This document shows, in pieces, positions 1 through 8,170 of a stretch of 64,000 bases of DNA (positions are counted from its first letter, which is position 1; each line of letters starts with the position of its first letter). The stretch spans positions 248,001 through 312,000 of the forward strand of contig NZ_BMSK01000008.1 in the NCBI RefSeq assembly GCF_014649115.1, read 5' to 3'. A program made the translations under genes and the position numbers. Under the pieces are notes generated by a model. The model was not told the origin of the DNA. It saw only the letters and a list, made by a program, of their open reading frames with translations, and made no database searches. Origin of the DNA: Streptomyces eurythermus. Its GTDB lineage: Bacteria > Actinomycetota > Actinomycetes > Streptomycetales > Streptomycetaceae.

Positions 1-249
1 GACCTCTGCGGCTATGCGGTCGGCGAGTGCGCCGACGTCCCTGACCGGCGGCTCGCCACGGTTGCCCGGGCGGCCCGGGTACTGGACGGAGAGCGCCTCC
101 ACCTCTTCGGGCAGGGCCGCGGACAGCGCGTTGTAGGCACTGGCCGAAGCGCCGGCGTAGGGACAGCACACCAGGCGGATCCGGGGGTTCACCCGGGGTA
201 CCGCACTCCGGATCCACTCGCTTCTCTTGTCGAGGGGTTGGACGGCCAT
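1..249 (-). CDS. Type II thioesterase, N-terminal part (cut by window edge)
   Basis: The first 83 codons of an alpha/beta-hydrolase that edits or unloads carrier-protein-bound acyl chains in NRPS/PKS pathways. The start at 249 has a good ribosome site (GGAAGG) eight bases upstream. The visible part carries the family's N-terminal signature RLVCCPYAGASASAYNAL followed by VQYPGRPGNR, which in GrsT-type enzymes forms the first beta strands and oxyanion loop. The catalytic GHSxG lies beyond the window. The gene runs leftward, so a biosynthetic cluster probably continues to the left; the neighbouring exporter and AsnB-like amidotransferase would fit such a cluster edge. Family assignment is strong, product unknown. 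Confidence 0.85.
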   Translation of the reverse strand, partial: MAVQPLDKRSEWIRSAVPRVNPRIRLVCCPYAGASASAYNALSAALPEEVEALSVQYPGRPGNRGEPPVRDVGALADRIAAEV

Positions 250-971
250 GTCACCTTCCGTGTGCCCCCGGAGGGGGGTCGTACCGGATCGGTCGCAGGA
301 ATTGCCCGAGAATAGCGCACCGCCGGTGCGGGCGAATTTCATGTCATGCCGTGCTGGTCACGCTACTGACGGTCGCGTCATATGTCAACGGTGTTTCCTG
401 CGGGTATCGTGAGTGGCGTGTGGCAGGTGAAGTTTTTTGACGAAACGGAGGAATTCACCGGGCGGACCCTTTCGGGTGGCCCGCTCCATTCCAGGGAGAG
501 CAACCTCTTTTGAGGAGTGCGGGACCATGGGCAATCCGGTTCGGAATCATCCGTATTCACCCGCGGGCCGGAGACCGGCGAGTGGCTCCGGCCGGCCGCC
601 CGGGGCGGCCCCGGTCGGTCAGCCGAGCCGCGACGGCGGGCGCCGCCGGGAGGGCGGGACCGGTGACGGCCGACATCGTCGGCCGGCGGCCCAGGGGCCG
701 CGCGAGGGTCTTGAAGGGGCCCGTACCGGGGGCGGCGTGGCGCGCCACGGCCACCGCGAGGCCGCCGCCACGGCAAGGGGTGAGGCCGGACATGGCGTCT
801 CGGTGGTCCGCACGGTCTCCGTCATGAGCGCACCCGCACCTCCCGCGATCCCGGCCGCCGCAGCGGCTGTCGCATCCTCCTTCGATGAGCATCGTCACTT
901 TCGATGCGAATCAAACTCTGGAGTATGTGACCGACGGCCGGACGGGCACCGCGTGCGAAGCGGTACGGCGG
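250..971. other. 722-base stretch with no convincing gene
   Basis: Open frames here have mixed third-position bias, no recognisable domain and no good ribosome site. The left part (about 340-460) is relatively AT-rich and probably holds the promoter of the leftward thioesterase gene. A small inverted repeat (GCATCG, 7-base loop, CGATGC) lies near 889-907. I see no RNA gene or mobile element. Confidence 0.5.
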
Positions 972-1514
972 TCAGGACAGCAGTCTCTGTGCCATCTGCC
1001 GCGCCCGCCGGAAGGGTTCGACGCTGCGCTCGCTCATCGCGGTGACCACGGCCCCGTCCATGAGCAGCGTGAACTGTTCCGCCAGCTCCGCCGCCCCGGC
1101 GTGACCGGCGTCCTCGATCACGCCGCGCACATAGTCGGCCACCTTGCGCTTGTGCTCGACCGCGAGCCGGTGGACGGCGCTGCCGGGTTCCTTCGCCTTC
1201 TCCGCCATGGCGTTGATGAAGGCGCAGCCGCGGAACGCGCTGTCCTCAGCCCCCTCGGCCAGGGCGTCGAAGACGGCCAGGGGTGTGCCGCCGCGGGCCT
1301 CCACCCGCTCCCGCAGCCACTGCCTCCACTGCTCGTCCCGGCGCTGCAGGACCGCGGACACCAGATCGTCCTTGCCGTCGAAGTGCCGGTAGAGGGAGGC
1401 GCGGCCGACCCCGGAGTGGCTCAGAAGGCGCTCCAGGCCCACGCCGTTGATGCCCTCCTCGTAGAAGAGCTCATCGGCTGCCTGGAGAAGGCGGTCACGT
1501 GCGCGAGTCGGCAT
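972..1514 (-). CDS. TetR-family transcriptional repressor
   Basis: A 180-residue regulator. Residues about 5-50 form the TetR helix-turn-helix (RDRLLQAADELFYEEGINGVGLERLL, then SGVGRASLYRHFDGKDDL), followed by an all-helical ligand-binding domain with a Cys at FRGCAFINAM. The start at 1514 was chosen because the conserved HTH begins within a few residues of it and the upstream extension runs into the operator region. It is divergent from the MFS exporter at 1610 with two near-perfect palindromes between them, the usual arrangement for a repressor that controls itself and an adjacent exporter. The inducer cannot be read from the sequence. Confidence 0.9.
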   Translation of the reverse strand: MPTRARDRLLQAADELFYEEGINGVGLERLLSHSGVGRASLYRHFDGKDDLVSAVLQRRDEQWRQWLRERVEARGGTPLAVFDALAEGAEDSAFRGCAFINAMAEKAKEPGSAVHRLAVEHKRKVADYVRGVIEDAGHAGAAELAEQFTLLMDGAVVTAMSERSVEPFRRARQMAQRLLS

Positions 1515-1533
1515 GTGACCAGGGTAGTCGCCC

Positions 1534-1589
1534 TTGACGCTAAACGGTACCGACCGATACCGTCCGCCAATATGGTACCGATCGGTACC
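1534..1589. promoter_or_regulatory. TetR/MFS divergent promoter with two operator palindromes
   Basis: A perfect 16-base palindrome GGTACCGATCGGTACC lies at 1574-1589, and a near-copy CGGTACCGACCGATACCG lies at 1545-1562. A -35-like TTGACG sits at 1534-1539, so the first palindrome would overlap a rightward promoter. Both are placed as expected for operators of the adjacent TetR protein; binding is inferred. Confidence 0.75.
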
Positions 1590-1609
1590 GAAATCGAGGA
1601 GGGTGCATC

Positions 1610-2854
1610 GTGAGTAAGTCCGTCCCGGACCACAAGAGCGGGACGCCTGAGGGGAAGACCGACGAGGGAGAGTCCGCCGCGCCGTGGCGGGGAGTCCTCG
1701 TCCTGGCATTCGGTGCCTTCGCCATCGGTACGGACGAGTTCGTGCTCGCCGGTGTCCTGCCCGAGCTGAGCGACTCCCTGTCCGTCAGCATCACCACCGC
1801 CGGACAGGTGGTCACCGTGTTCGCGCTGACCTGCGCGGTGATGGCACCGATCCTGGGCACGCTCACCGCCGCCTGGCCACGCCACAAGGTGCTCAAGCTG
1901 TCCGTGCTGGTCTACCTGCTCGGCGTCGTGGGGACCGGTCTCGCACCGTCGTTCCCCGTGGTCCTGGCGGCCCAGGTGGTCGCCGCCGTCGGTGCCGGCC
2001 TCTACATCCCGGCGGCCAGTGTCACCGCCTCGGCGCTGATGGGGCCCGAACGCCGCGGCCGGGCCATCGCCGCCGTCACCACCGGACTCACCGCCGCCAC
2101 CGCACTGGGCGCTCCGATCGGGACCGTCGTGGGCAGCGTCCTCGACTGGCGGGCCACGATGTGGTTCATCGCCCTCCTCACCGTGCTGAGCCTGTCCGGC
2201 GTGTTCACCCTCGTGCCGGCGGTGGTCGTCGGGGCTCCGGGAGGTCTGCGCCAGCGCCTCGCGCCGCTCGGCGACCGCCGTGCGGTGGCCGTGCTCGCCG
2301 CGACGCTCGTCGCCTTCACCGCGGCGTACATCGTCTACACCTACATGGCCGAGGTGTTCGCCCCCGCCACCGGCGGCGACGGCAGGAAACTGGCCATCCT
2401 GATGTTCGCCTTCGGCCTGACGGGCATGGTCGGCAACTTCTACGCCGGGACGCTCGCCGACCGGTTCGGGGCACGGGTGGTGGTGGGCGGCGCGGTCACC
2501 CTGCTGGCGGCCAGCCTCCTCGTGCTGCCGCTCGCCACCGGCTCGTTCGCCGCGGCGACCGTCGTCATCGTGGTGTACGGCGTCGCGGCGTGGGGCATCA
2601 CCGCGCCGCAGCAGTCGCGCCTGATCACCCTCAACCCGGAGTCGGCTCCCCTCCTGATCTCCCTCAACGCCGCGTTCCTCTACCTCGCCATCGCCCTGTC
2701 CGGCGTCATCGGCGCGGTGGGCATCAGCACCATCGGGGCCCGGAACATCAGCCTGATCGGCGCCGCCGTGGCCGTGCTCGCGCTGGGCCTGTCCGAACTG
2801 GGGCACCGGCTGGCCAAGACCTCGCCGGCGCGAACGGCCAAGGTCACCGCGTAG
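1610..2854 (+). CDS. MFS exporter, DHA1 (12-TM) family
   Basis: A 414-residue drug:H+ antiporter-like membrane protein, starting at a GTG (1610) preceded by GAGGAGG. After a charged 25-residue tail the first helix reads VLVLAFGAFAIGTDEFVLAGVLPEL, typical of the DHA1 family, and twelve hydrophobic segments follow, with the motif-A-like loop region after helix 2 (AAWPRHKVLKLSV) and a second one in the C-terminal half (GTLADRFGARVVVG). Divergent TetR and operators suggest substrate-inducible expression. It lies 41 bases before the asnB-like gene in the same direction, so both may be one transcript and this may export the product of the neighbouring cluster. The substrate is unknown. Confidence 0.9.
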   Translation: MSKSVPDHKSGTPEGKTDEGESAAPWRGVLVLAFGAFAIGTDEFVLAGVLPELSDSLSVSITTAGQVVTVFALTCAVMAPILGTLTAAWPRHKVLKLSVLVYLLGVVGTGLAPSFPVVLAAQVVAAVGAGLYIPAASVTASALMGPERRGRAIAAVTTGLTAATALGAPIGTVVGSVLDWRATMWFIALLTVLSLSGVFTLVPAVVVGAPGGLRQRLAPLGDRRAVAVLAATLVAFTAAYIVYTYMAEVFAPATGGDGRKLAILMFAFGLTGMVGNFYAGTLADRFGARVVVGGAVTLLAASLLVLPLATGSFAAATVVIVVYGVAAWGITAPQQSRLITLNPESAPLLISLNAAFLYLAIALSGVIGAVGISTIGARNISLIGAAVAVLALGLSELGHRLAKTSPARTAKVTA

Positions 2855-2895
2855 CCGGCCGACGTGTCATTCAACCCGTAGTGAAGGGCGTTCCT

Positions 2896-4767
2896 ATGTG
2901 CGGAATCGCTGGATGGGTGGACTTCGAACGCGACCTCGTCAGGGAGGTCGCCGCGGCACAGACCATGACCAGGACGATGGCCTGCCGGGGCCCCGACGAC
3001 GAGGGGATCTGGAGCGCCGGGCACGTGACGCTCGGACACCGCCGGCTCGCGGTGATCGACATCGAGGGCGGCCGGCAGCCGATGCGCACCCCGGAGACCG
3101 GCCCGGACGGGGAGCCGCTCGTGGTCGTCAGCTACAGCGGCGAGGTGTACAACTTCAAGGAGATCCGCGAGGAACTGGTCCTCCTGGGGCACCGGTTCCG
3201 CACCAGGAGCGACACCGAGGTCGTGCTCCGCGCCTACCTCCAGTGGGGCAGTGCCTTCGTCGACCGCTTCAACGGGATGTACGCCTTCGCCCTGTGGGAC
3301 ACCCGGACCGAGGAACTCCTCCTGGTCCGGGACCGCCTCGGGATCAAGCCGCTCTTCTACTACCCCACCCCCGCCGGAGTGCTCTTCGGCTCGGAGCCCA
3401 AGGCGATCCTGGCGAACCCGCTCAGCAGCGCGGTCATGGACCTCGACGGCCTGCGCGACGCGCTCGCGCTGGCCCGGGTGCCCGGACGGACCCCGCTGCG
3501 GAACCTGTACGAGGTACGGCCGGGCCACATCGTCCGCGTCAGCCGCACGGGGCTGCGCCAGGAGGCGTACTGGAGACTCGAGACCCGCCCGCACACCGAC
3601 GACATCCCCGCCAGCGTCGCGAAGGTGCGGGAGATCCTCGAGGACGCGGTCACCCGGCAGATGGTCTCCGACGTGCCGCTGTGCACGCTGCTGTCGGGCG
3701 GCCTGGACTCCAGCGCGCTGACCGCGCTCGCCCAGCGTTCGCTGGACGCCGACGGCGGGGGACGGGTCCGCACGTTCTCCGTCGACTTCGCCGGGCTCGC
3801 CGAGAACTTCCGGCCCGAGCCGTTCCGGGAGGCGCCCGACGCCCCGTTCGTCACCGAACTCGTCCGGCACGTGGGCACCGACCACCGGGAGATCCTGCTC
3901 GACACCGCCCGGCTCGTCGAGCCCGGCGTGCGTGACGCGGTCCTGCGGGCCTGGGACCTCCCGTACGGGATCGGGGACCACGACCCGTCCCTCTACCTGC
4001 TGTTCAAGGCCGTCCGCGAGAACTCGACCGTGGCACTGTCGGGGGAGTCCGCCGACGAGGTCTTCGGGGGCTATCTGTGGTTCCACGACCCGGTCGCCTC
4101 GCAGGCCGACACCTACCCCTGGCACGCGATCAACAAGGTGCCGGTGAGCGAGCAGGCCACGAGCTTCCTGGACCCCGCCCTGGTCAAGGAGCTGAGTCTC
4201 GCCGAGTACATCGCCGACCAGTACCACAGCGCCGCCGGCGAGGTCACCCACCTGCCCGGTGACAGCCCGGACGAACGGCGGATGAGACTGGCGAGTTACC
4301 TCAACATCACCCGCTTCCTGCAGATGATGCTGGACCGCAAGGACCGGATGAGCATGGCGACCGGCCTGGAGGTCAGGGTCCCGCTGTGCGACCACCGGCT
4401 CGTCGAGTACGTCTACAACGCGCCCTGGTCGGTGAAGACGTTCGACGGGCGGGAGAAGAGCCTCCTGCGGCACGCGGCCAAGGACCTGCTGCCGGAGTCG
4501 ATCGTCCGGCGCCGCAAGGCGCCCTACCCCTCGACCCAGGACCCCGGGTACGACGAGGCGGTCAACCGGGAACTGGGCCGGATCGTCGCCGACCCCGACG
4601 CGCCGGCACTGCCGCTGCTGAACCTCGAGGCGATCCGTTCCCACCTCGCCAAGCCGGTCGACACCCCGTACTCGATGATGCAGCGCTCCGTCTACACGGA
4701 GACTCCCGTGCGGCTGAACGCCTGGATGGAACTCCACGGCGTCGACACGCGCGGCCTGTTGGTCTGA
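2896..4767 (+). CDS. asnB: Asparagine synthase (glutamine-hydrolysing), AsnB-like amidotransferase
   Basis: A 623-residue two-domain enzyme that hydrolyses glutamine and uses the ammonia to amidate an adenylated carboxylate. The ATG at 2896 is required because Cys2 (MCGIAGW) becomes the N-terminal nucleophile; GAAGGG lies just upstream. The glutaminase half shows RGPDDEG and GHRRLAVID; the synthetase half (from about residue 230) has the PP-loop SGGLDSSALTAL and the downstream RKDRMSMATGLEVRVPL region. The usual oxyanion-hole NGE is SGE here (YSGEVYN, about residues 80-86), a variation I believe occurs in some actinomycete homologues. Such enzymes also serve as amide- or ring-forming enzymes in antibiotic clusters; the nearby thioesterase and exporter allow that. 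Confidence 0.9.
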   Translation: MCGIAGWVDFERDLVREVAAAQTMTRTMACRGPDDEGIWSAGHVTLGHRRLAVIDIEGGRQPMRTPETGPDGEPLVVVSYSGEVYNFKEIREELVLLGHRFRTRSDTEVVLRAYLQWGSAFVDRFNGMYAFALWDTRTEELLLVRDRLGIKPLFYYPTPAGVLFGSEPKAILANPLSSAVMDLDGLRDALALARVPGRTPLRNLYEVRPGHIVRVSRTGLRQEAYWRLETRPHTDDIPASVAKVREILEDAVTRQMVSDVPLCTLLSGGLDSSALTALAQRSLDADGGGRVRTFSVDFAGLAENFRPEPFREAPDAPFVTELVRHVGTDHREILLDTARLVEPGVRDAVLRAWDLPYGIGDHDPSLYLLFKAVRENSTVALSGESADEVFGGYLWFHDPVASQADTYPWHAINKVPVSEQATSFLDPALVKELSLAEYIADQYHSAAGEVTHLPGDSPDERRMRLASYLNITRFLQMMLDRKDRMSMATGLEVRVPLCDHRLVEYVYNAPWSVKTFDGREKSLLRHAAKDLLPESIVRRRKAPYPSTQDPGYDEAVNRELGRIVADPDAPALPLLNLEAIRSHLAKPVDTPYSMMQRSVYTETPVRLNAWMELHGVDTRGLLV

Positions 4768-4792
4768 GGGCCGGCGCCCCCGCGACGAGGGC

Positions 4793-4820
4793 GGGAGGGT
4801 GTCCGCCCGGGCACCCTCCC
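4793..4820. terminator. Hairpin between convergent genes
   Basis: GGGAGGGTG and CACCCTCCC pair across a 10-base loop just after the asnB stop and before the end of the convergent lipoprotein gene. No T-tract follows, as is common in Streptomyces; it could serve both directions. Confidence 0.6.
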
Positions 4821-4836
4821 CGTACGCCCGGCGGGA

Positions 4837-5913
4837 TCAGAACTCCTCGTCGCCGAAGTCCTCGTCGCCGAACTCCTCCTCGCTCATGCCGGGCGGGGAG
4901 AAGATGCCCTGCATGATCTGCTTCATGTCCAGCACCTTGGCGTCGGCCGGCGCGGTGGGCTTGATGCCGTCGCTCATCCGCAGAACCAGGCCCAGCTTCT
5001 TGACCTTGGCGGTCTCGGCCAGCTTGGCGAGGTCCACGTTCACCTCGGACAGCTCACCGTTCTTCAGCGTGAAGTCCGCCGTCACCTTGGCGTTGGGGGC
5101 GTCCTTCAGGTCCTTCTCCGTCGGCAGGTCCATGCCCGGCGGCAGGTCCTTCGCCAGCGGGCGGATCTCACCGATCATCTTGGTCATCAGCGTACGGAAC
5201 GGGGCCGTCGCGGTGACATGCTCGGTGTCACCGTCGCCGTCGGCCGTCTTCAGCTTCACCTCGCGGGCGACGACCTCGCGCAGGGACTTCATGAGCTTCT
5301 TCTGCGTCTTGGCGTCCAGGGACGGGGCGGGCGAGGGAGCGTCCTCGTCCTCTCCGCCGCCGAGGCCGGCCTTCTCCATCTCCTTGACGCTGAACTTCAC
5401 CCACTTGCCCTGCAGGACGTCCTTGAGGGCGCCGGCCTCCGGCGGCAGTTCGTCGGCGGACGGGACGGGGCTGCCCGACAGCTTGCCGAGGGTGTCGGCG
5501 TCGGCGCGGAGGTAGATGAAGTCACCGATCATCCGGTACTCGGCGAGGTCGCCGTCCGGGCTGCTGACCTTCATGGCCATGCCTACGAGGTCCTTCTCAC
5601 CGGACTCGGCGAGCGGCTTCTTCGACTCCACGGTGAGCGTGATCTTCGCGTCGCTGAGCAGCTTCGCGGCCTCGTCGGGGATCTCGTCGCCGGGCTCCGG
5701 CTCGGACTTGGCGTCCAGCGCCTTCAGGGTCGCGGCATCGGTGTCCAGGTCCAGCTCGAAGGAGAGCGTCTTCTTCTCGCCGAGCTTGTCGAAGGCCTTG
5801 TCGAGCTTCTGGCCGGCGGAGAGCTGCTCCACCGTTCCGCAGGCGGCGGAGCCCGCGAGGACGGCACCGACGACGGCGGTGGCGGTGAGGGTCTTGCGTA
5901 TGGCGCTGATGAT
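4837..5913 (-). CDS. Lipoprotein (DUF-like) with apparent ATC start
   Basis: About 358 residues. A lipoprotein signal IRKTLTATAVVGAVLAGSAAC ends in lipobox AGSAAC, then a charged, Lys/Asp/Glu-rich extracellular protein ends in an acidic tail (EEEFGDEDFGDEEF). It resembles LppX/LprG-like or uncharacterised Streptomyces lipoproteins, but I cannot assign a function. A perfect ribosome site AAGGAG (5919-5924) is followed by ACC ATC ATC with no ATG, GTG or TTG in frame nearby. The only upstream candidate is a TTG at 5973 without a ribosome site, and the next downstream GTG would delete the lipobox. I therefore mark the ATC at 5913; a point mutation or base-call error at an original ATG is equally possible. 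Confidence 0.75.
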   Translation of the reverse strand: MISAIRKTLTATAVVGAVLAGSAACGTVEQLSAGQKLDKAFDKLGEKKTLSFELDLDTDAATLKALDAKSEPEPGDEIPDEAAKLLSDAKITLTVESKKPLAESGEKDLVGMAMKVSSPDGDLAEYRMIGDFIYLRADADTLGKLSGSPVPSADELPPEAGALKDVLQGKWVKFSVKEMEKAGLGGGEDEDAPSPAPSLDAKTQKKLMKSLREVVAREVKLKTADGDGDTEHVTATAPFRTLMTKMIGEIRPLAKDLPPGMDLPTEKDLKDAPNAKVTADFTLKNGELSEVNVDLAKLAETAKVKKLGLVLRMSDGIKPTAPADAKVLDMKQIMQGIFSPPGMSEEEFGDEDFGDEEF

Positions 5914-5989
5914 GGTCTCCTTGTAGACGCGACCACGGTGTGATCGATGAGAAGACTCACAGCCCGCGCACAAGGTTGCATTCGATTTT

Positions 5990-8170
5990 TTATCCCTGCT
6001 TGGTGAACCGGTCGGACCGCCCGAGGAACCGGAAGACGTTCCCTTCCGCCTGATACAGGAAGTACCCCTCGCCCTGCGGTGCGTCGATGCTGCCGGCGGT
6101 GAAGCGGAGGGGTTTGGCGAGTCCCTGGTAGGTGAGGTCCGACAGTCGCTCGGCGACCGCCCCGGCGGTGACGCCGGCCCGGCCGCCCAGCGACTCCAGG
6201 GCCCGGGCGACCAGACCCACCGCGTCGTACGCCTCCGGGGCCCAGCGGCCGGGCGCGGTGCCGTAGGCCGCGCGGTGGGCGGTCCGGAAGGCGCCGGACA
6301 CGCTGCCGGGATCGGTGAACGGGGCGCCGAACACCCACCCTTGTGCCGCCGCGCCGCCCGCCCGGAGGAAGTCCGGTCGCATGATGTGCCAGGTGCCGAG
6401 GCGCGGCCCGGTGAAGCCGGCCTCCGCGAGGGCACGGGCGCAGCGCGCGGCGCGGTCCGCCGATGTCCCGGTGAAGACGACGGCCTGGGCCCGGTCGGCG
6501 AGCGCGGCGCGGACGGCGGGGGAGAAGTCGTCGCTCTCGGCCGGCACGGGGTACACGCGGGTCGTGCCCTCGTTCGGCGGACGCTGGGTGAGCGAGTCGG
6601 CCAGGTCGGAGCCCACGCGGCCCGCCGCCCTGTCGTCGATCACGGCGGTACGGCCGACCGGCCGTACGGAGGTCAGGTACGCGGCCAGCGGAACCGCCAG
6701 GAACCGCTCCGGGGCGCGGGTGACGCGCAGGGTCCGCAGGGTGTCGTCCTCGTCCAGCCGGGCATCGTCCAGGGACACCAGGACCATGGCGGTGCGCGCG
6801 GTCTGATAGCGCGGCGCGGCGGCCCGTGCCGCGGTCGGGGTGTCCGGTCCGAGGACCGCGCGCACGGCGGCCTTGGTGAAGCGCTCGGCGGCCTGCCGGG
6901 CCCGGTTGGCGTCGCCCCGGTCGTCGAAGGTGTCGAGGGCCAGCCGGAAGGCGATGCCCGCGCGCGCGTTGTGGTGCGCCACGGCGAGCCGCGCGCCGCG
7001 CTCCCGGGCCACGCCGTCCATCTTGTCCGCACCGCTCAGGTCGGCCTGGAAGCCCAGGGTGTACACGGGCAGTTCGGCACCGGACCTCTGGCCGAGCGTC
7101 AGATACGCGGCGGTCCCGCCGCCGAGCGCCAGCACCGAGGCCGCCGCGCCCCCCGCCGCCAGCACCCGCCGCCGGCCCGGCGCGCGCTGCCCGGCCGGGG
7201 CCGTCGGCGCCGGGCCGGTGACCGCCTCCTCGGGTGCCGCCCGGCGAGGGGCGGGTATGTCCAGTGCGCGGGCGGAGCGTTCGGCGACCAGGCGCAGCAC
7301 GGCGGGCGGCAGCCAGGCCTCGGTCCCGCCGCCGGCGGGACCGGCGTCCCGCGCCAGCCGCGTCCGGGGGTCCTGGAGCGCCGCCCGGACCCGCGCGGCG
7401 GTCGGACGGCGCGCGGGGTCCTTGGCGAGGCAGCTCTCGATCAGCGGGCGCAGTCCGGCGGGCACGTCCGTGAGGTCCGGGTCCTCGTGCACCGTGCGGA
7501 ACAGCACCGCCGCCGCGTGTCCGGTGCCGAACGGACGCCGGGCCGAGGCCGCGTACGCCAGCACGCACCCGAGGGAGAACACGTCGCTCGGCGGGCCGAC
7601 CCCCTCGGCGCGGGCGCGGGCCTGTTCCGGTGACAGGAAGCCCGGGGTGCCCACGACGGCGTCGGGCGCGGTCAGCGCGGTGGCCCCGGCGGCGAGGGCG
7701 ATGCCGAAGTCGATGAGGCGGGGACCGTCGAGGCCCAGCAGCACGTTGCCCGGCTTCACATCGCGGTGCACCAGACCCGCCGCGTGCACGGCGGTCAGCG
7801 CCTCGGCCAGCCGGGAGCCCAGCGCACGCACCGCGGCCACGGGCAGCGGTCCATGCCCGTCGACCGCTTCCGCCAGGGCCGGGCCCGGCACGAACTCCGT
7901 GGCCAGCCAGGGCGAACGGGTCTCCGGGTCGGCGGCCACGACCGGCACCAGCCACCGCCCCGACAGCCCTCGTACGGCCGTCACCTCGCGCCGGAACCGG
8001 GCCCGGAAGGCGGGATCCGCCGCGTGCTCGGCGCGGATCACCTTCAGCGCGACCAGCGCCCCGCCCCCGCTGCGGGCGAGATAGACGACGCCCATGCCGC
8101 CGGCGCCGAGCCGGGCCAGCAGCCGGTGCCCGCCGATGTCCTCCGGGTCGTCCGCGGCGAGCGGGCGCAT
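5990..8170 (-). CDS. Ser/Thr protein kinase fused to extracellular substrate-binding domain (receptor kinase 2)
   Basis: A roughly 726-residue fusion. Residues 15-275 form a Hanks-type kinase: glycine loop RLGAGGMGVVY, catalytic Lys in ALKVI (about 43), HRDVKPGNVLL, DFGIA and activation-segment GTPGFLSPEQ. One membrane helix follows (VLAAGGAAASVLALGGGTAAY), then about 350 residues resembling LivK/leucine-type periplasmic binding proteins (LGFQADLSGADKMDG...RGARLAVAHHN). The expected topology is kinase inside, ligand domain outside. Start is the ATG at 8170, whose A is the last base of the upstream stop (TGATG), giving translational coupling; a GTG three bases earlier is possible. Ligand and target are unknown; such fusions are a recognised actinobacterial architecture. 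Confidence 0.88.
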   Translation of the reverse strand: MRPLAADDPEDIGGHRLLARLGAGGMGVVYLARSGGGALVALKVIRAEHAADPAFRARFRREVTAVRGLSGRWLVPVVAADPETRSPWLATEFVPGPALAEAVDGHGPLPVAAVRALGSRLAEALTAVHAAGLVHRDVKPGNVLLGLDGPRLIDFGIALAAGATALTAPDAVVGTPGFLSPEQARARAEGVGPPSDVFSLGCVLAYAASARRPFGTGHAAAVLFRTVHEDPDLTDVPAGLRPLIESCLAKDPARRPTAARVRAALQDPRTRLARDAGPAGGGTEAWLPPAVLRLVAERSARALDIPAPRRAAPEEAVTGPAPTAPAGQRAPGRRRVLAAGGAAASVLALGGGTAAYLTLGQRSGAELPVYTLGFQADLSGADKMDGVARERGARLAVAHHNARAGIAFRLALDTFDDRGDANRARQAAERFTKAAVRAVLGPDTPTAARAAAPRYQTARTAMVLVSLDDARLDEDDTLRTLRVTRAPERFLAVPLAAYLTSVRPVGRTAVIDDRAAGRVGSDLADSLTQRPPNEGTTRVYPVPAESDDFSPAVRAALADRAQAVVFTGTSADRAARCARALAEAGFTGPRLGTWHIMRPDFLRAGGAAAQGWVFGAPFTDPGSVSGAFRTAHRAAYGTAPGRWAPEAYDAVGLVARALESLGGRAGVTAGAVAERLSDLTYQGLAKPLRFTAGSIDAPQGEGYFLYQAEGNVFRFLGRSDRFTKQG

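Noticed and set aside
437..1045. Open frame of 202 codons in the region left of the TetR gene
   Set aside because: Poor codon bias, no domain, overlaps the end of the TetR gene.
1684..2895. Very long open frame running through the MFS gene into asnB, seeming to make a fusion protein
   Set aside because: The part before 2896 is Arg/His/Gly-rich out-of-frame sequence opposite the real MFS gene; Cys2 at the asnB ATG must be N-terminal.
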